Origin: Owenia fusiformis
Taxonomy: Eukaryota > Annelida > Polychaeta > Sabellida > Oweniidae
Reading direction: 5' to 3'
Length of the DNA stretch: 64,000 bases
NCBI GenBank assembly: GCA_903813345.2
Contig: CAIIXF020000005.1
Coordinates: forward strand, 37,577,375-37,641,374
The notes under the pieces are model-generated. The model searched no databases and had not been told where the DNA came from. It worked only from the letters and a program-made list of their open reading frames with translations. The translations under genes were made by a program, and so were the position numbers. Positions 21,123 to 31,997 of this stretch are shown piece by piece (the stretch's first letter is position 1; each line of letters starts with the position of its first letter).

Positions 21123-24100
21123 TATTTTCAAAATCAAAAACATATTTACATATACATTTAATCAAGGATACAAAGGTTAAGTAAGGTGTGATAATATAAA
21201 ATATAAGGCTACAGTAAGTACATAAACCTGCAATAATCTCACATCTAATCTATAAGATGTAAAAAAGAACTGCAAGAACTGTTGACGACAATGATATCCT
21301 ACAAATTGAAGTTGAAAAAGCCATTCAAGAATATTCAAATAAATGCCCTAAACGTGGGAAATACAAACATTATTCCGATTCTGAATGAGCTAAAATAGCC
21401 AGAAACGCATTGAGTCACGGTAATCAGAAAAAATCCAACTTGTGCAATCTGCGAAATGTCATCAACTCAAATCCGCAAAATTAAATAGCCACAAAATTGC
21501 AATTTTGAAAAATCGCGAAATGTTATAGAGTCTAAATTTACCAGGAGTACAGTACATGTATTGCGTAAATGTCTACATGTTGGTGATCATGAAAAAATTA
21601 AGTTTTTCAATTTCATGTTTAGAGTAGATCAGAATTATGGCATTGTTTTTCTGATTCACGACTCAGAAAATTTAAAATGGCTGTCTAATGACTGCGGAAA
21701 TAATAATATAATTTAGAGATCTTTTCAAAGTATGGTTACTATACTTTACATTGGATCTCAAATATTGTATTGTCTTTGTGATTTGAAACTTCTTAATGGT
21801 CACGAAAATGCTTATTGGTAAAAATTATGGTATATCTCCAAATCCTGAACACCTATTTGGCACATGTAAGCTCATTGGTTTTCAAGAGAAACTACATGGT
21901 AATCCATACCAGGTGTATTTTGCAAGCTCATTCTGCATCTAGGTAGGTTGATTAAAAAGACCGAGAAAGCTTTGATCTGAAATTTTGAGTAATTGTAACA
22001 TTTTGCCTTTCAGATTATGAAAAGCTAGAGGATGTCGAGCATTCCAGGAGATTCAAGTCAAGGTCTTTTGACCCGAGAGAAAAGATATGTCCCCCAAGTC
22101 CCATTGGAATTGAAAATGGCAGACGCACAAGTCCAATTGGAATTGACTTGGAAGACAGAAAGTGTTGCTCAAGTCCTATTGAGATTGATTCCTTAGATTG
22201 TAAGGATTCTACACTTGCCTCTACTGAAGTCCCTATAAAACTTGACACTGTAGATGTTTTGGAACTCGCAAACAAACAAGCCTATATCAGACAAGCAAAT
22301 ATCAAACCTGAAAAGGGAAACCCTCAAGTGAAACTCACCAGTTCAATTGAGGATATACTTTGTATAAATCTAGACTCTGAGGATGAGCTCCCTGATCTTG
22401 ATGTGGAGGTCATTGAATCATTCAATATGCCAGATATGTTAAATAAAACCCAAGCTACTTATCATGTGAAAAAGGAGATCGACTCAGATGTTCTTATTGA
22501 GTCAGACTCCCTGCCAGAGCCTTCAACATCAAAACATGCTCAACCAAGTAGGAGATCTAGTCGAGCGACCATACTTTCAGAGAGTAGTACAGCATCATCA
22601 GAAACAACGAATGATGACTCACAAAGTCATGAATCCGACTCTACAAACGAGGACTCAGATAAATCGAGTACATGTAACTCAGATAGTCAAGAATCAACGA
22701 AATATACCTCAGACAATCACATCTTAACAAGTCATGATGTGGAAAGTCATAAATCAAGTGCCAGTGATACTAATAATATTGAACTCTGTGATAACATGGA
22801 GACTGCTAACAAGAATCCTACAGAGATTAATGAAGATATGGAGACAGACAGTGACAGCAAATCAGATATGTCCCAAAGTCCAAGAAACCTTTTTAATACT
22901 TTTTTCAGTTCTAAAGCTTCAGACAAGTCACCTTCTCAAAGTCCCAACACTTCACGCTCATCCCCCATCGAAACTGAAAAACCTCATTTATCAAGAAAAA
23001 AGTACATTTGTAGAAAAAGGCATAAAAATCTTAATCCTGCTTTCAAAAGCATGGTTGAGGATGGTATTGCAAGTTTGTCTGAGGATGATGACATTGAATA
23101 CAATATTCTTTATGCTTCTGATGAACTGCTGAATCTTAAGCCTGTAGTTATACTTAAAGACTGTAGCCCATACAAAGCAAAAAATAGTGCAATATCCCAA
23201 AATTCTAGTCCCTTTAAGACAGTTGATGATTTAGATTCTGAAAGTGAAAGGTGTGACGTTGTTGATGATGCATTAGATTCAAGTGAAGATGCCGACATAG
23301 ACTCAGAGAATGAAGTTAAAAATCAAAAAGCTAGTCAAAAATATTACAGGAGAAAAAAGCGTAGAAATAGTGAAAAACATTCCCCTACTAAAATTGCCAA
23401 GACAATAGATGGAGATTTCAAACATTACCAATCAGCCAGTGTCTCTTCAGATAGTAGTCTCCCATCTGATAGTAACTATGTTCCGAGGACAAAAAAGGTC
23501 AAAAGGCTAAGGAATAAATCCATTTCAACAAAGCATGATAGTCAATCAACATTTGACCTTTATGAACCACTTGAATTCATTGAACAACCTGATGTCTTGA
23601 AAGCCACCATAGATAGGTCAGTATTACTTCCAATGTGTCCCTCCCATATGATACTGACACATCAAAGCACTGATGATGCAAACACATCAGTCACAAGTCT
23701 CATAGAAAAATTTAATGATATGCAAATTAACATCATTGAGGCAGCCTTTGAGGAGGGTGATGAATTTATCATATGTGCTTCGCAGACAGTGGAGGAATTT
23801 ACCAATGTTGAAACACAACCGGATGATAACACAAGGGATCGTCTGTTTCGTCTTGGACTCTTAGAAGCGCCATCTATGCATGTAGCTATCACCAGCTACA
23901 ACACACTAAGGAAAATACAATCGCTTCATCCATGGCGGGAACCTTCATTAACACTCACATGGGATGATCTTGATCATATAATGTCAAATATCATTATGAC
24001 TGATCATAGTACACCATCTCTAGCCCTCTATAGCAACAGTCAGGCATTGACCCTTCTTGTTAACACCATAGAAGAAGACTTTATCCTCCGTGACCCCAAA

Positions 24101-27100
24101 TATCAAAAGGATATATCGAAATCAATTGCTTATAGATGGCTCTCAGCACAAAATCAATTCTCCAATGTTCGTAGTGTCATCAACTGGGTCTCCGCAGTCA
24201 TCAAATTTGACGAGTTTTCTCCTGTGTCATCCGGTGAGAAAAAAACACCTGAAAAAACAATCTCCAATTTTCCTATTCTACCAGAAGTTATGAAATTGTT
24301 GGATCTTTCCATTGCTGTTAGCTCTGCCCCGGAGAATTGTGTGGGACGTATTGCTAGAGCACTTGTAGGTGTCTACATCTATGAGCTGTCTGATACTATT
24401 CAACGTTCACTTCTGCTACAGAGTATTGGCTCACATGCTCTCAGGTACATTTCTGATTGTTTATTATATTTAACCAAAGACATCAGATAGTAGATTTTTT
24501 TCTGAAAAGAAAATCCACCCGCTCCCCCTTTCTGTGTACCAGAGAGTGGGAGGGTTTATAATTTCTTTTTTTTTAGAAAATTCTGTCCTTCCAATTCCTG
24601 TAGATACATGTACAGCAAGTAAAGACTGCATAATCGCTTATTAAAAAACTAGTTGCCAAAGTTGTCACAACAATCAGTGTACATTAAGCAAATAACATGA
24701 ACTTTTTTACAACGCTTCCTGGTCATCTCAACCCCAAGTCAACTCAACCCAGTAAAACTCAACCCCAAGTCAACTCAACCCCAAGTCAAGTCGACCCCAG
24801 TAAAACTCAACCCCAAGTCAACTCAACCTTGTAAAACTCAACCCCAGTAAAACTCAACCCCTATATTTCTATATATTATAGTAATAAACTTATAAGAAAG
24901 TTTATTTCATAAAAATAATTCTGATTATTCAGTTTGTGATTTTCATTCTTAGACCACTGCCTTTTTAGATTATAGTTAATAATATGCTTTCGGTCTATTA
25001 ATTAGTAAATGTTGATGATTTTGTTAATGCATGTTCATATAAATAAAAAGTTATATTACACTGTTAATTATTTCTAAATTATCTAAAATTTGATTTCAAA
25101 AGATGTCTCAAATTTAATAATAGTGACAACTTGATGAAATATCCTTGAGCTTAACCGTTTTTTTGAATACTTTTACAACATTCTATTCAAAGTATCATGC
25201 AAAATGCTAGATTTTTAGAAATGAATGACTTAAATTATTCATCATAAAGAAATTAAATTAGACATTGCACAAATGATTAGGGTTGAGTTTTACTGGGGTT
25301 GAGTTTTACAGGGTTGAGTTGACTTGGGGTTGAGTTTTACTGGGGTTGACTTGACTTGGGGTTGAGTTGACTTGGGGTTGAGTTGGACTGGGTTGAGATG
25401 ACTTGGGGTTGAGATGACCTGTCACCTTTACAACAACATGTCTTGTTCTCATGACTGTTCATGACTTCAGTTAGAATTAATTCCAGCAAAACCTATTTAT
25501 TCCAGCAAAACCTATTTATTCCAGCAAAACCTATTTATTCCAGCAAAACCTATTTATTCCAGCAAAACCTATTTATTCCAGCAAAACCTATTTATTCCAG
25601 CAAAACCTATTTATTACAGGAAAACCTATTTATTACAGCAAAACCTATTTATTACAGGAAAACCTATTTATTACAGCAAAACCTATTTATTACAGCAAAA
25701 CCTATTTATTACAGCAAAACCTATTTATTACAGCAAAACCTATTTAATACAGCAAAACCTATTTATTACAGCAAAACCTATTTATTACAGCAAAACCTAT
25801 TTATTACAGCAAAACCTATTTATTACAGGAAAACCTATTTGTTACATCAAAACCTATTTATTCCAGCAAAACCTATTTATTACAGCAAAACCTATTTATT
25901 ACAGCAAAACCTATTTATTACAGCAAAACCTATTTATTACAGCAACACCTATTTATTACAGCAAAACCTATTTATTACAGCAAAACCTATTTATTACAGG
26001 AAACATGATTGGGTTTATTATCTGAGAGAGGAAAGTCAAAACTGGGACAAAAAAATGATCAAATTAGAGACGGATGTTGAAGTTTTTCTGACTTATAAAA
26101 TCTCTTATATAAGGGCCATCCAAAGGGATGTGTGAGACTCTGAATTTGGGAAGTGTTGGGAATTTGACATGCAGCATTGTCCTGGGAGTTTTGAATTTTG
26201 TCATAGTACTTTGTCCCGGGAGAAGCATTTTTGAAATGTTTATTCATGGTAATAGCAATATGACCAGTCATCACTGCTGGGAATTTGACAACCTGGTTTT
26301 TATTGTGTCAAAATCCCCACCACTTTCTGAGTTGGGGTCTCAGGTAAACCTTTGAATGATGCATGATAGATTATTGTTATATTTACAGATTTGAGTTGGC
26401 CAGACTCAGTTTAGAGGATCTCTCTTCAAACCTTAATAAGTCTAATGACGATCACAACCTGAAATCACTCATGGATTCTTACTTCACATGTGACATTGGA
26501 TCAATCTGTCAAACACCTCCCCTGACACCAAACTCTGAGTACAGTGATGATGCCTCCCTCTCAACAAAGGCTACATCCAATGGAGAGTTGTTGATACTAC
26601 TTTTGTATACGTTAATTGAGAGCTATATAATCAAAGAGAGAGGTATGCTCAATTATGGAGTAGAAAAAAGTTTCAAATTTAATAAATAACAAAAAGTTTA
26701 ATTTAATTTTATTTACATAAGTATAGAAGTTCACCGACAATGACACCCACTTGAGATTTTGAAGAGGCTTGAACCCACCTAAAAAGCATTTGCACCTAAT
26801 AAAATGAGCAAAATGATGAGAAATTAGCACATTTAGACCAACCGATATCATAGTGTAAATGAGAATTTAAAAAATAATTTCCAGGAAAAAAACTGACTCA
26901 ATTAAATAATTAAAATTCCAAATTTTTGGAGGTGTCATGTAAACGGAGATGTCTCTCTACAGGTTTTACTGTATTTCGGATGAACCTTTCACTACATATG
27001 AGATTACCCAATGAATTGTTTTATGTAATTTTGGAATCTAAATGATCACTAGAAGCCTTATACTTACTTTTTCAAAAATCACCTTTGCTAGAAATGTCCC

Positions 27101-27636
27101 ATTAATCTGTCTAGAAATGTGCTAATAATAAATTTTCATTCCATCACATTGGTTAGACAATTTAACATTGCACTTTTTCAAATTACTAATATCGTTTGTG
27201 CCTAATGTTCTCATGGGCATGAGTACATGCATCTGTCTAAATGGGTGGGTGTCAGATAAATATTGTCTTCAAAATTCCAGGAAAACTGGAACTGAAATTT
27301 TAACAGATTCAAGGGCAGACTACTGCAAAGGTCTGATTATATTTTGGGCATACTGGGTAAATCACCATTGCATTCCAAATTTTTGGATAATACAGTAATT
27401 GCAATATTTATCAGTGTGTGTCTTGGTTTATTTCAGACCGTCTCGATCTCTCTGTTTACGTGAGAAAAAAGGAAGTAGGCAAGCATCGGGAATTGTCTGC
27501 AGAGGATAGGGAAGCTCTCAGGGGATTGCCCAGGTCTCTCCATGCTCTCAGTAAGAAGATAGAACAAGATGGGGGTCTGACAAAAAAGGCACTTGTCTAC
27601 TTACAGAGGTTTAGATGTTTGACAGATTTAATCTGA
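15105..27636 (+). CDS. SIMC1: SIMC1-like SUMO-interacting protein with Nse5-like domain, five-exon model
   Basis: Model: join(15105-15260, 20603-20714, 22014-24444, 26389-26642, 27437-27636), 3153 nt, or 1050 residues plus TGA; every phase matches. In vertebrates SIMC1 pairs with SLF2 through an Nse5-like fold and directs SMC5/6 to SUMO-marked sites, including viral replication centres (known for the family). Here the N-terminus carries several SUMO-interacting motifs (about residues 12-52 and 202), then a long Ser/Asp-rich disordered region, then a helical domain (about 615-1050). Segments such as LVNTIEEDFILR, ISKSIAYRWLSA, VRSVINWVSAVI and the ending around IIKERDRLDLSVYVRKK resemble human SIMC1 as I remember it. 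SLF1, which shares the Nse5-like fold, is the alternative, but its BRCT and ankyrin domains are absent. Confidence 0.78.
15261..17700. other. first part of SIMC1-like intron 1, nothing recognised
   Basis: AT-rich intron sequence with short homopolymers. I found no coding frame with splice signals, RNA gene or repeat array here. Confidence 0.5.
17711..18996. repeat. composite GTCCGTCC / GGCCATTTT repeat element
   Basis: The left end is CCCATCGAACGAAG and the right end CTGTTCGATGGG, so the outer 10 bases are inverted copies. After the left end comes a (GTCC)n-rich stretch (17748-17806). Then at least five tandem units of about 135-150 bp follow, each with TATAACTCGAAAAGTAGTG, GCGATTTTGTTCATATTTG and a palindromic AAAATGGCCGCCATTTT. 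Repeats starting with a GTCCGTCC run are common in marine invertebrate genomes (from memory). It is non-coding and lies in SIMC1-like intron 1. Confidence 0.7.
19675..20338. mobile_element. foldback-like element A, 16-bp unit CAACTCGTACCCAAGA
   Basis: The left arm (19683-19749) is four copies of CAACTCGTACCCAAGA. The right arm (20264-20330) is about four copies in inverted orientation. Between them is about 515 bp of AT-rich sequence with no coding frame. The left edge, GCTTCCTAGTCAACTC, matches the left edge of element B (GCTTCCTGGTCATCTC), which fixes the end of the family. The target duplication is unclear (ATATT on both sides). Confidence 0.75.
20603..20714 (+). CDS. SIMC1: SIMC1-like exon 2
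   Basis: The acceptor ATTCTCTTCTAG and donor ACAG|GTATGG bracket 112 nt, phase 0 in and phase 1 out. It continues the acidic run with DLPDVLGESL and then polar sequence ending NENTSNKT. No domain is visible. Confidence 0.65.
21085..21271 (-). mobile_element. short retroposed 3' end with 12-bp target duplication
   Basis: A T-run of about 38 bases (21083-21120) opens a 187-bp insert flanked by perfect GCAAGAACTGTT copies at 21073-21084 and 21272-21283. Read on the minus strand it ends AATAATAAAA followed by poly(A), so it looks like a 5'-truncated retrocopy of a transcript 3' end or a SINE tail, probably made by LINE machinery. It is non-coding and lies in SIMC1-like intron 2. Confidence 0.75.
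22014..24444 (+). CDS. SIMC1: SIMC1-like exon 3, disordered region and start of Nse5-like domain
   Basis: The acceptor TTTTGCCTTTCAG and donor CTCAG|GTACAT bracket 2431 nt, residues 90-900. It opens with three spaced copies of SPI(G/E)I(E/D) at about 118, 129 and 143, then a further SUMO-interacting motif ILCINLDSEDE near 202. A long region rich in Ser, Asp and Glu with basic clusters (RRKKRRNSEKHSP) follows, probably disordered and nuclear. From about residue 615 the sequence becomes a regular helical domain that reaches SIAVSSAPENCVGRIA and LLLQSIGSHALR at the exon end. Confidence 0.85.
24714..25426. mobile_element. foldback-like element B, 16-bp unit CAACTCAACCCCAAGT
   Basis: Inverted arms at about 24721-24860 and 25278-25419 are built from two 16-bp units, CAACCCCAAGTCAACT and CAACCCCAGTAAAACT. 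The interior is AT-rich and non-coding. A perfect 8-bp direct repeat TTTACAAC flanks it at 24706-24713 and 25427-25434. Eight-base duplications are typical of hAT and P superfamilies. The arms look like Foldback/Galileo architecture. It lies in SIMC1-like intron 3. Confidence 0.8.
25480..25999. repeat. 19-bp minisatellite, about 27 copies
   Basis: The unit is TTCCAGCAAAACCTATTTA in the first seven copies and mostly TTACAGCAAAACCTATTTA afterwards, with scattered GGAAAA variants and one TTCCAG copy near 25860. Because 19 is not a multiple of three and the unit lacks stops, all three frames stay open and give a false repeat protein. It starts about 50 bp after foldback element B. Confidence 0.9.
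26389..26642 (+). CDS. SIMC1: SIMC1-like exon 4
   Basis: The acceptor TTATATTTACAG and donor GAGAG|GTATGC bracket 254 nt, phase 2 in and phase 1 out. It encodes a helical segment (FELARLSLEDLSS), a polar loop (CQTPPLTPNSEYSDD) and a hydrophobic helix GELLILLLYTLIESYIIKE. The last matches the place in SIMC1 just before the conserved basic strand at the start of the next exon. Confidence 0.75.
26643..27436. other. SIMC1-like intron 4, nothing recognised
   Basis: AT-rich intron with no repeat array, exon or RNA gene that I can support. Confidence 0.5.
27437..27636 (+). CDS. SIMC1: SIMC1-like exon 5, C-terminus
   Basis: The acceptor TTGGTTTATTTCAG starts a 200-nt exon that enters as DRLDLSVYVRKKEVGKH and ends QRFRCLTDLI with TGA at 27634. 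The basic segment then helical tail resembles the SIMC1 C-terminus. No canonical AATAAA lies close behind. The first one seen is near 28793, beyond a MITE. Confidence 0.75.
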
Positions 27637-27847
27637 ACATAGAGGTAAATAATAGAATAATAGTAAATGTACCTAAAATGTATGATATTTTCATCAGCTT
27701 GGTCAGTTGCCGTTGACAGTATATCAGCAAAATGTCTTTGCAGTTCCTGATAAAATACATGTACTTGATTGATTGATTTGAAATTTAAGGTTGCTTGGTC
27801 TTTTTGTTGGATTTGTCATCGCTAAATTTTGTCAACATAGTCTTGTG

Positions 27848-28178
27848 CACTGGCGGATTAGGGGGGGGGGCCCAGGGGCCCGGGCCCCCCCCCCTTGGGT
27901 GGGCCCAGAAAAAAAAATTGGGCCCAAAAAAATTTTGGGGCCAAACAAGGCCTTCAGGCCCCAAAAAGTGGGCCTTTTTGGTCATTACTGGGCCTTTTAA
28001 GGCCTTATTTGTTAATTTCAGGCCAAATTTTGAAGAAAATGGGCCTCAAAATTTCAAAATTTGGGCCCACTTTTGGATTTTAGGGGCCCAAAATTTTTTT
28101 CCGCGCAAGCGCGGACGTTTTTTCTCTGACCTGAAATTTGGGCCCCCCCCCCCTTGTTAGTTCCTGGATCCGCCCCTG
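27848..28178. mobile_element. MITE with CAGGGGCGGATCCAGG-type ends
   Basis: The left end is CACTGGCGGATTAGG and the right end (inverted) CAGGGGCGGATCCAGG, each followed by a G/C run. TTGTG flanks both sides (27843-27847 and 28179-28183). The inside is full of GGGCC/GGCCC palindromes plus CCGCGCAAGCGCGG near 28101. CAGGG ends are typical of hAT-type MITEs, though those usually leave 8-bp duplications, so the class is uncertain. It lies about 210 bp past the SIMC1-like stop, possibly in its 3' UTR. Confidence 0.75.
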
Positions 28179-28875
28179 TTGTGTCTATATGATTTCAGGC
28201 AAACCAAATGATGAACAAATTATCAGGGAATATCTTGGTTTTGAAATCTAGAACTGATTTGTTTTTTGGCATAATTGGTAAAATGAAGACCTGGGATTTT
28301 CATTTGCAATTTTCCTGCAAAGTCTTGTGTCCATATTTCCATGCTGACAGATTTACATATTGATTTGCAGCCCTGTTGTAGAAATTCTTAATTTACAATA
28401 AGTTCCACAACTGTTGCAAACGTCACTTGACAAGTTGACATTCTCATCTGTGTCCTTCAAGATTGGGAAAAATATTTAAAAATAGTACACGGCACAATAG
28501 TTCATTAATAACAAAATATTATTACAATTTGTAATAACAGCTTTTCCTAGAAAGTTACGATTATTCACAACAACGCAATCTTTCAAAATCAATATTTTAT
28601 GATGAATGACTAGCACACTTTTGAAATTAAAATTAAAATAAAATACATGTGTCATAATGATCGTGATTAATTCTTTTATGAATGCACAATGATGCACAGG
28701 TGTGTCTCTTAAAATCAATAGTCGAAATAATGACACAAAGCAATGATGTCTTTTGAGATAAATATACATGTGTGTTTTTAGAATTTAAATCTCAAATAAA
28801 ATATAACATGAACAAATTAGCGACAAAAAACAAAAGCCAGCTTGACATTCAAATATGATCTCACATTAACAGTGG

Positions 28876-29776
28876 TAAAATTTTGGTCGCGAGTAAATCT
28901 CAGGCACGACATGGAAATCTGAAATTATAGAGGGCGCATATTCATTTTACACACGGCGAAATGAAATGAGATTTCCCGGGAAATTTTGGACAATACTAGT
29001 ATATTAATAGTCTATTGTACATTGTACAACCACATTTGACCAGCACGATCACAAATCACATAGGGACCAATTAATATGCTCTAAAACAATCAACCACGTA
29101 CTGACCGAGCTTAGTAAAGAAAAAATATCAAGGATCAAGGTAAATCACTTATGATCAGGAACAATCACCTAAACCAGGGACAATCAATTAACTAAGATTA
29201 GAACAATTGAGTACAATCACAGTATCAAAAGAAAATATTAAGAATCACAACCAAACAATTGCCCAGAAGAGTCAAGAAAAATTTAAAGTAATAAAAACAA
29301 TCACTTAAGATTAAGAACAATCACCTGTAAAATTGTTTAGGATCGACCCAATCCCTAAGGATCAAGACAGATACCAAAGATCAAGATCATGAGGATATTT
29401 TTAAGGATCAATAACAATCACCTAGGATCAAGATTAATCACTTAGAATTAAGAACACCAAGGGCTCAGAAGAAATTTTTGGATCGGGAAAATCACTTAGT
29501 GTGCTGTTAATGGGTTCAATAATGTAACTTAAAAGTCCAATATAAGATGAGATATAATGCATTTTTATTTGAGACATAAATACTATAACTTGACAGACAT
29601 CTAGCAGCCCCTCGGCTATTGGCTAAAACACATCACGTGGTACAAAAGTAGGTCGAATTTGTGTAGTCCCGCCATATTTAGACAGACTTTCGGTACAAGT
29701 GCACTTGGATTTGCGCCCTCTATAATTTCAGATTTCCATGTCGTGCCTGAGATTTACTCGCGACCGTAAAATTTTA
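28876..29776. mobile_element. inverted-repeat element with inner AATCACC repeats
   Basis: Inverted ends of about 60 bp share TAAAATTTT, GGTCGCGAGTAAATCTCAGG, CACGACATGGAAATCTGAAA and TTATAGAGGGCGCA. The middle (29090-29500) is a degenerate tandem repeat around AGGATCAAGAACAATCACCT. It has no coding capacity. The target duplication is not clear. Confidence 0.75.
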
Positions 29777-31209
29777 TCATATTTGGACCTAAAAAGTTAC
29801 AACAATCTGAATTAGAAACTGATAAACTAACACAAATAAAACAGTAATATTTACAACATTACTTAATAATATGTTGAATTCTATTTCAGCCGCTGAAACA
29901 GTGAGACAACAGGATAAAATAACTTGAATCCAATTGACAATCTGCTGGCTGCCAAATTGTTGAATACAATTTACTAACGAAGTCCAATGCCAGTAAACAG
30001 ATCTGATAAAGACAGTAACATCCAAAAGTGAAAACACATCTCCAAGATGAAGAATGAATATGTTCATTATTGGACGAAAAACTTCTGTTGAACATAACAA
30101 TTTACTCCAAAACCTGATGCCAGTATTGAAGATCTTGGGAAGACGGGGAAAACAGTACATACTACATAACATATTATCTAGTCCTCGAAAAGGAAAACAA
30201 ATTATATAAAGTGCATCTGAGGTGTTTTATACCACAGTCTAGAGCCCTGTGTCTTTGTTCAGTATAACGTAATATTTGAAAGTGATCTCGAAAGCACAGC
30301 TGTCTGTTACACATATAAAAAGCTTAAAAGGCCAGTTGTAACATTATATGATGAATCATATGAATTACTATATGCATTGACAGGGTTCTCTGTATTTTAT
30401 TTTAAAAATGAGCTGTTGAAAAAGTTTGTTAAAACTTTTGAGGGACAGTGCTATCAAAACAAAAGTGCATGTAGTAAAATGACTTTTATAGATATTGGTC
30501 GTGCTGACATATTAGTCAAATGAGTGGTGCAACTTGCCGTAATAGTATTAAGTGGTGACCCTCCATGATTGCCAAATATACCAAATGGAGAACACAGATG
30601 TATCAATGTATCACCAAAACGTGTTGTAGTTTAAATTAGGAGTATAGACTGAATTTAGATACTGAAAAAGAATGTTAAGTTGTTAAACTCAAGTTTTATT
30701 GTACTTAAAAAAACACTTTGTTATCAGCTTGAGAGAAGGGGGGGGGGGGGCATTTCGTGCCTTGCATCCACAGTGCCTTGTTTCACTTATACTACTAAAA
30801 AACCTTTAAAGTCATATGTATGTACATACTGAAGAATGTTTAAATAGAAGTTTTCTTATAGGATTAGTTTGTATGTAAGTTTGCAATTATTTTTTACTAT
30901 CTTATCTCAATATAAGAAACCTAGAATGAGAGGTATGGCCAGTACTACTGCTTCTATTTGTTAATTGGGTGCTTGCTTTAATATGCAAAATTAAATTGAA
31001 GTTCCTCAATTTGAAATTAATTTTGATGCTGTATTTTGTGGCTTCTAAGTATTGTGACTACTGCAACTGGCTTTCTGTGTTTGGTTGGCTGCTATTACAG
31101 GAGAGGTGTGTTACTCAAAAAACTAAAAACGTTCATAAACGTCAAATTCAGTTTTTCCTCTAGATCTAATCAGTTAGATTGAAGAATTTCAACTGAATGG
31201 TGTTTAAAC
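29777..31209. other. gene-poor stretch, nothing firm
   Basis: It contains a long open frame on the minus strand (29789-30172) that looks like chance hydrophobic sequence, a G-run near 30740, and AT-rich sequence. No splice-supported exon was found. Confidence 0.45.
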
Positions 31210-31997
31210 TGCTTCTTTATTCGGTACATTAAATATTCCATAAATACCAAGTAAAACAAACAATTTACCAAACCTTTACCCAATCTATCGAATGTTTTTT
31301 ATTTTATCAAATGTAATAATCTATACAATTTATATTCGCTAAATTGTTTCACTTGTTCTTTGTGTTGGCATTTACATTTGATATTTATACACAGTGTACA
31401 TGTATTTGTGTGATGCAGCGAATCTATTTGTTTTCCTCAACGCACGTATGATTTAATAAATTATTTGTACATTCAGTATTTACATTATTTATATTCGGTA
31501 AATATTTCGTTATTATTCGATACTTTACGAGACTTTCAGTCACGTGATATATTTGAACGATGTAGAATAGCTACGCGGCTTGCAAATTTAGAGGTCACGT
31601 GACAAAATATAGAACAACAACGAAAGTTAACGAATATTACTTTATTGCATTCGGTAAATAGCAAATTAGCTTTCGGTAAAATGCATCAACTATGTCATAG
31701 AAAAATAAACCATTTGGTAAATATAGGCAAACTTATTTCGGTAGGGTTCAAATAGAAATTCAATATTGTGCCTATAATGTGTTACTCTTAAGGAATACCA
31801 TAACAATTTACACAAAAACATATCATTTAGCGAATGAAATATGTAATTTAATGCACATTGTATTAAGTGATTGGCTATTTTGAAAACTTAATTTGCTGAA
31901 ACAAACATATAAACATTTATACCGAATGGAAAAATGATTTAGCGAATATCAATATTTCCTATACAGAATATATTTGAATTTAATGAATAAAGAAGCA
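31210..31997. mobile_element. MITE-like element with TGCTTCTTTATTC ends
   Basis: TGCTTCTTTATTC at the left and its inverted copy GAATAAAGAAGCA at the right bound 788 bp. The inside repeats TTCGGTAAATA/TTTAGCGAAT in both orientations and carries TCACGTGA twice. It is non-coding. No target duplication is certain. Confidence 0.55.

Noticed and set aside
25461-26135. A 224-residue repetitive open frame (PAKPIY/QQNLF repeats)
   Set aside because: It is the translation of a 19-bp minisatellite in an intron. All three forward frames are open because the unit has no stop.
27785-28160. Gly/Pro-rich open frames on both strands
   Set aside because: They lie wholly inside a GC-rich MITE and come from its GGGCCC runs.
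29789-30172. 127-residue hydrophobic minus-strand frame
   Set aside because: No recognisable motif, no splice sites or promoter, and low-complexity hydrophobic content typical of chance AT-rich frames.
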